7,552 bases of DNA from Chloroflexota bacterium (GTDB lineage Bacteria > Chloroflexota > Anaerolineae > B4-G1). This document shows positions 6,376-7,552 of the stretch, one piece after another; the stretch's first letter is position 1; each line of letters opens with the position of its first letter. Made by a program: the position numbers and the translations under genes. The stretch spans positions 1 through 7,552 of the forward strand of contig QMOC01000116.1 in assembly GCA_003648085.1 (NCBI GenBank), in the 5' to 3' direction. The notes under the pieces are model-generated. The model made no database searches, had not been told where the DNA came from, and saw only the letters and a program-made list of their open reading frames with translations.

Positions 6376-6831
6376 ATGACAAGTCTGGTGCGTTGGGAGC
6401 CCTTCCGTGACCTGATCAGCCTGCGGGAGGCGATGGACAGACTCTTTGAGGAAAGTTTTGTGAGGCCGCGAACCGGGTGGCTGGCCCCGTTAGGGGCGGA
6501 AACGTTGGCCGTAGACATGTATGAGACCGATGACGCCATCGTTGTCAAGACGGCCATTCCCGGCGTCAAGCCCGAGGATGTGGATGTCAGCATCGCTGGC
6601 GACACCCTGACCATTAAGGGCGAGACCAAGGCTGAGGAAGAGGTCAAAGAGGAGAATTACATTCGCCGTGAGCGTCGCTATGGCTCCTTCTGCCGTTCGC
6701 TAACTCTGCCGGTCCCGGTCGTGGCCGACGACGCAGAGGCCGAGTTCGAGAACGGTATTCTGACCTTGACCCTGCCCAAGGCCGAAGAGGTCAGGCCCAA
6801 GACGATCAAGGTCAAGGCCAAGGGCAAGTAA
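6376..6831 (+). CDS. Small heat-shock protein, Hsp20/alpha-crystallin family (first of tandem pair)
   Basis: This 151-residue ATP-independent holdase chaperone should bind unfolding proteins in the cytosol and form oligomers. The N-terminal arm (1-42) includes RWEPFRDL and a segment LREAMDRLFEESFVRP (16-31) that is identical in the next gene. The alpha-crystallin domain spans about 43-138, with DMYETDD, RYGSFCRSLTLP (101-112) and the signature FENGILTLTLPK (124-135). The C-terminal extension carries an I-x-I/V-type motif (I144-K-V146) used in oligomer contacts. The tail is Lys-rich. AAGGAGGTG ends 5 nt before the ATG, a near-ideal ribosome-binding site. The length is typical for bacterial class A Hsp20. 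It may be co-transcribed with the downstream paralogue, since the hairpin between them lacks a T-tract. Confidence 0.95.
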   Translation: MTSLVRWEPFRDLISLREAMDRLFEESFVRPRTGWLAPLGAETLAVDMYETDDAIVVKTAIPGVKPEDVDVSIAGDTLTIKGETKAEEEVKEENYIRRERRYGSFCRSLTLPVPVVADDAEAEFENGILTLTLPKAEEVRPKTIKVKAKGK

Positions 6832-6841
6832 TCAGCAAATA

Positions 6842-6866
6842 TGGGGGGAGATTGAATCTCCCCCCA
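6842..6866. repeat. 11-bp perfect GC-rich hairpin between the two hsp20 genes
   Basis: TGGGGGGAGAT (6842-6852) and ATCTCCCCCCA (6856-6866) are perfectly complementary around a 3-nt loop, TGA. No T-run follows on either strand, so it is not a classical terminator. It more likely slows polymerase, protects the 3' end of the upstream message, or regulates the second gene's translation, because its C-rich arm can also pair with the downstream Shine-Dalgarno. Confidence 0.8.
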
Positions 6867-6870
6867 CAAG

Positions 6871-6894
6871 TCCCTATGAAAGCAGGGAGGTGAT
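6871..6894 (+). promoter_or_regulatory. Ribosome-binding site of the second hsp20 gene, with possible sequestering stem
   Basis: GGAGGTGAT (6886-6894) matches the 16S rRNA 3' end over nine bases and sits just before ATG 6898. TCCCT (6871-6875) can pair with AGGGA (6884-6888), covering the front part of this site in a weak 5-bp stem. Such a stem could melt with heat; this is inference only. Confidence 0.45.
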
Positions 6895-6897
6895 GAG

Positions 6898-7344
6898 ATG
6901 ACTATGACACGTTGGGATCCATGGCGCGAGATGATGACCTTGCGCGAGGCAATGGATCGGCTCTTTGAGGAAAGTTTCGTGCGCCCGACACGAAATTGGG
7001 GAGAGGGCACACGGGAGCGTCCGTTCCGGCTCCCACTAGACGTGTACACGACCCCGGAGGAGATTGTCATCACCGCATCGTTGCCAGGGCTGACCCCTGA
7101 TGAGGTGGATATTACCATTGAAGGTGACACTCTGAGCATCCGGGGGGAGTTGCGGCCGCCGCTGGAGAACGTCGAGTACCTGTTCCAGGAACGGCCTTAT
7201 GGTGCCTTCTCGCGCACGCTGACGCTCAACGTGCCTGTGGATGCAGATAAGGCCGAGGCGGTCTTCGAGAACGGCGTGCTGACGCTCACTCTGCCTAAGT
7301 CCGAGGAGACAAAGCCAAAGGTCATCAAAGTCAAAGGCAAATAA
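6898..7344 (+). CDS. Small heat-shock protein, Hsp20/alpha-crystallin family (second of tandem pair)
   Basis: This 148-residue paralogue of the preceding gene is also a predicted cytosolic holdase. It shares the arm segment LREAMDRLFEESFVRP (here 14-29), then diverges in a Glu/Arg-rich linker. The alpha-crystallin domain (about 42-135) has LDVYTTPEEI, RPYGAFSRTLTLNVP and FENGVLTLTLPK, and the protein ends with an I-K-V motif followed by KGK. ATG 6898 is chosen for its excellent Shine-Dalgarno; a second ATG two codons later is a less well-spaced alternative. Because the paralogues differ across their length, this is an old duplication rather than a recent copy. Mixed oligomers or division of substrates between the two are plausible but not shown by sequence. 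A strong terminator follows 20 nt after the stop. Confidence 0.95.
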   Translation: MTMTRWDPWREMMTLREAMDRLFEESFVRPTRNWGEGTRERPFRLPLDVYTTPEEIVITASLPGLTPDEVDITIEGDTLSIRGELRPPLENVEYLFQERPYGAFSRTLTLNVPVDADKAEAVFENGVLTLTLPKSEETKPKVIKVKGK

Positions 7345-7364
7345 CAAGGCACTTAAGCAGGTAG

Positions 7365-7397
7365 AGGCAGGGTTACACAACCCTGCCTTTACTTTTT
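7365..7397 (+). terminator. Rho-independent terminator after the hsp20 pair
   Basis: AGGCAGGGTT (7365-7374) and AACCCTGCCT (7379-7388) form a perfect 10-bp stem with an ACAC loop, followed by TTACTTTTT (7389-7397). This is a textbook intrinsic terminator. Confidence 0.92.
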
Positions 7398-7434
7398 GGG
7401 CTCTACGCGGATTCGAGTGGCGGGAACGCTCCGG

Positions 7435-7464
7435 TTGGCAATTTTTCTGCGGATACTGTATAAT
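7435..7464 (+). promoter_or_regulatory. Near-consensus sigma70 promoter at the right edge
   Basis: The -35 TTGGCA (7435-7440) matches consensus at 5 of 6 positions, and the -10 TATAAT (7459-7464) at 6 of 6, with an 18-bp spacer. It lies just after a strong terminator, so it opens a new transcription unit. The start point would be about 7471. Confidence 0.75.
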
Positions 7465-7470
7465 GTTAAT

Positions 7471-7552
7471 ATGGATCGCCGACGGTGTCGCTTACGACGC
7501 CGGCTTGTGAGCGTTGGAGGATGGGCAGGGGCCTGTAGTGGGCGGGAGAGGG
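7471..7552 (+). other. 5' end of an unidentified transcript running off the window
   Basis: The predicted transcript begins near 7471 and soon forms a strong hairpin: CGGTGTCG (7483-7490) with CGACGCCG (7495-7502) around a CTTA loop, one G-U pair. The rest is G-rich. An ATG sits exactly at the predicted start (7471), and its frame stays open to the edge, but the Arg-rich product looks like no known protein and would need leaderless translation. A structured RNA or a structured leader is more likely. Its identity cannot be decided here. Confidence 0.35.

Noticed and set aside
6842..6866. Terminator between the two hsp20 genes
   Set aside because: The stem is perfect but no T-run follows on either strand.
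7471..7552. Leaderless protein-coding gene from ATG 7471
   Set aside because: The partial product is an Arg-rich string with no family resemblance and the region folds strongly, so it is treated as an unidentified transcript.

Overview
The window is GC-rich, bacterial and densely coded, with every gene on the + strand. The gene set (a Ser/Thr kinase with a PQQ-like propeller, a PP2C phosphatase, a J-domain/VWA fusion, a zinc-ribbon FHA protein, an OmpR-type regulator and tandem Hsp20s), together with small dispersed structured repeats, suggests an environmental, possibly thermophilic member of the Chloroflexota. That assignment is inferred from gene style and is not proven by a marker gene.

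Layout. Positions 2-30 hold a sigma70-type promoter (TTGCAT, 17 bp, TATAAT), followed by a short palindrome. Next comes a kinase with a C-terminal eight-repeat propeller (65-2062) and a PP2C phosphatase (2093-2953). A 48-bp structured repeat lies at 2964-3011. After it are a J-domain/VWA protein (3064-4548), a zinc-ribbon FHA protein that overlaps it by 8 nt (4541-5053), an unrecognised 80-residue protein (5082-5324) and an OmpR/PhoB-type response regulator (5346-6116). A second 48-bp repeat copy lies in inverted orientation at 6154-6201, and a Rho-independent terminator at 6226-6260 closes this block. Two tandem small heat-shock genes follow (6376-6831 and 6898-7344), separated by an 11-bp perfect hairpin and ended by a second strong terminator (7365-7397). 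At the right edge a near-consensus promoter (TTGGCA, 18 bp, TATAAT) drives a transcript of unknown identity that runs out of the window.

Working model (inference). The first six genes form a phospho-signalling unit. The cytosolic kinase writes Ser/Thr phosphates and may sense through its propeller. PP2C erases them and the FHA protein reads them. The VWA/J-domain protein would bring a metal-dependent protein-binding surface, and probably DnaK, to the complex. The response regulator would give a transcriptional output. The Hsp20 pair is a separate transcription unit, but its position makes a link between Ser/Thr phospho-signalling and protein quality control worth testing. No histidine kinase, secretion genes, CRISPR array, transposase or tRNA is visible. 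No stretch over 300 bases lacks a gene.
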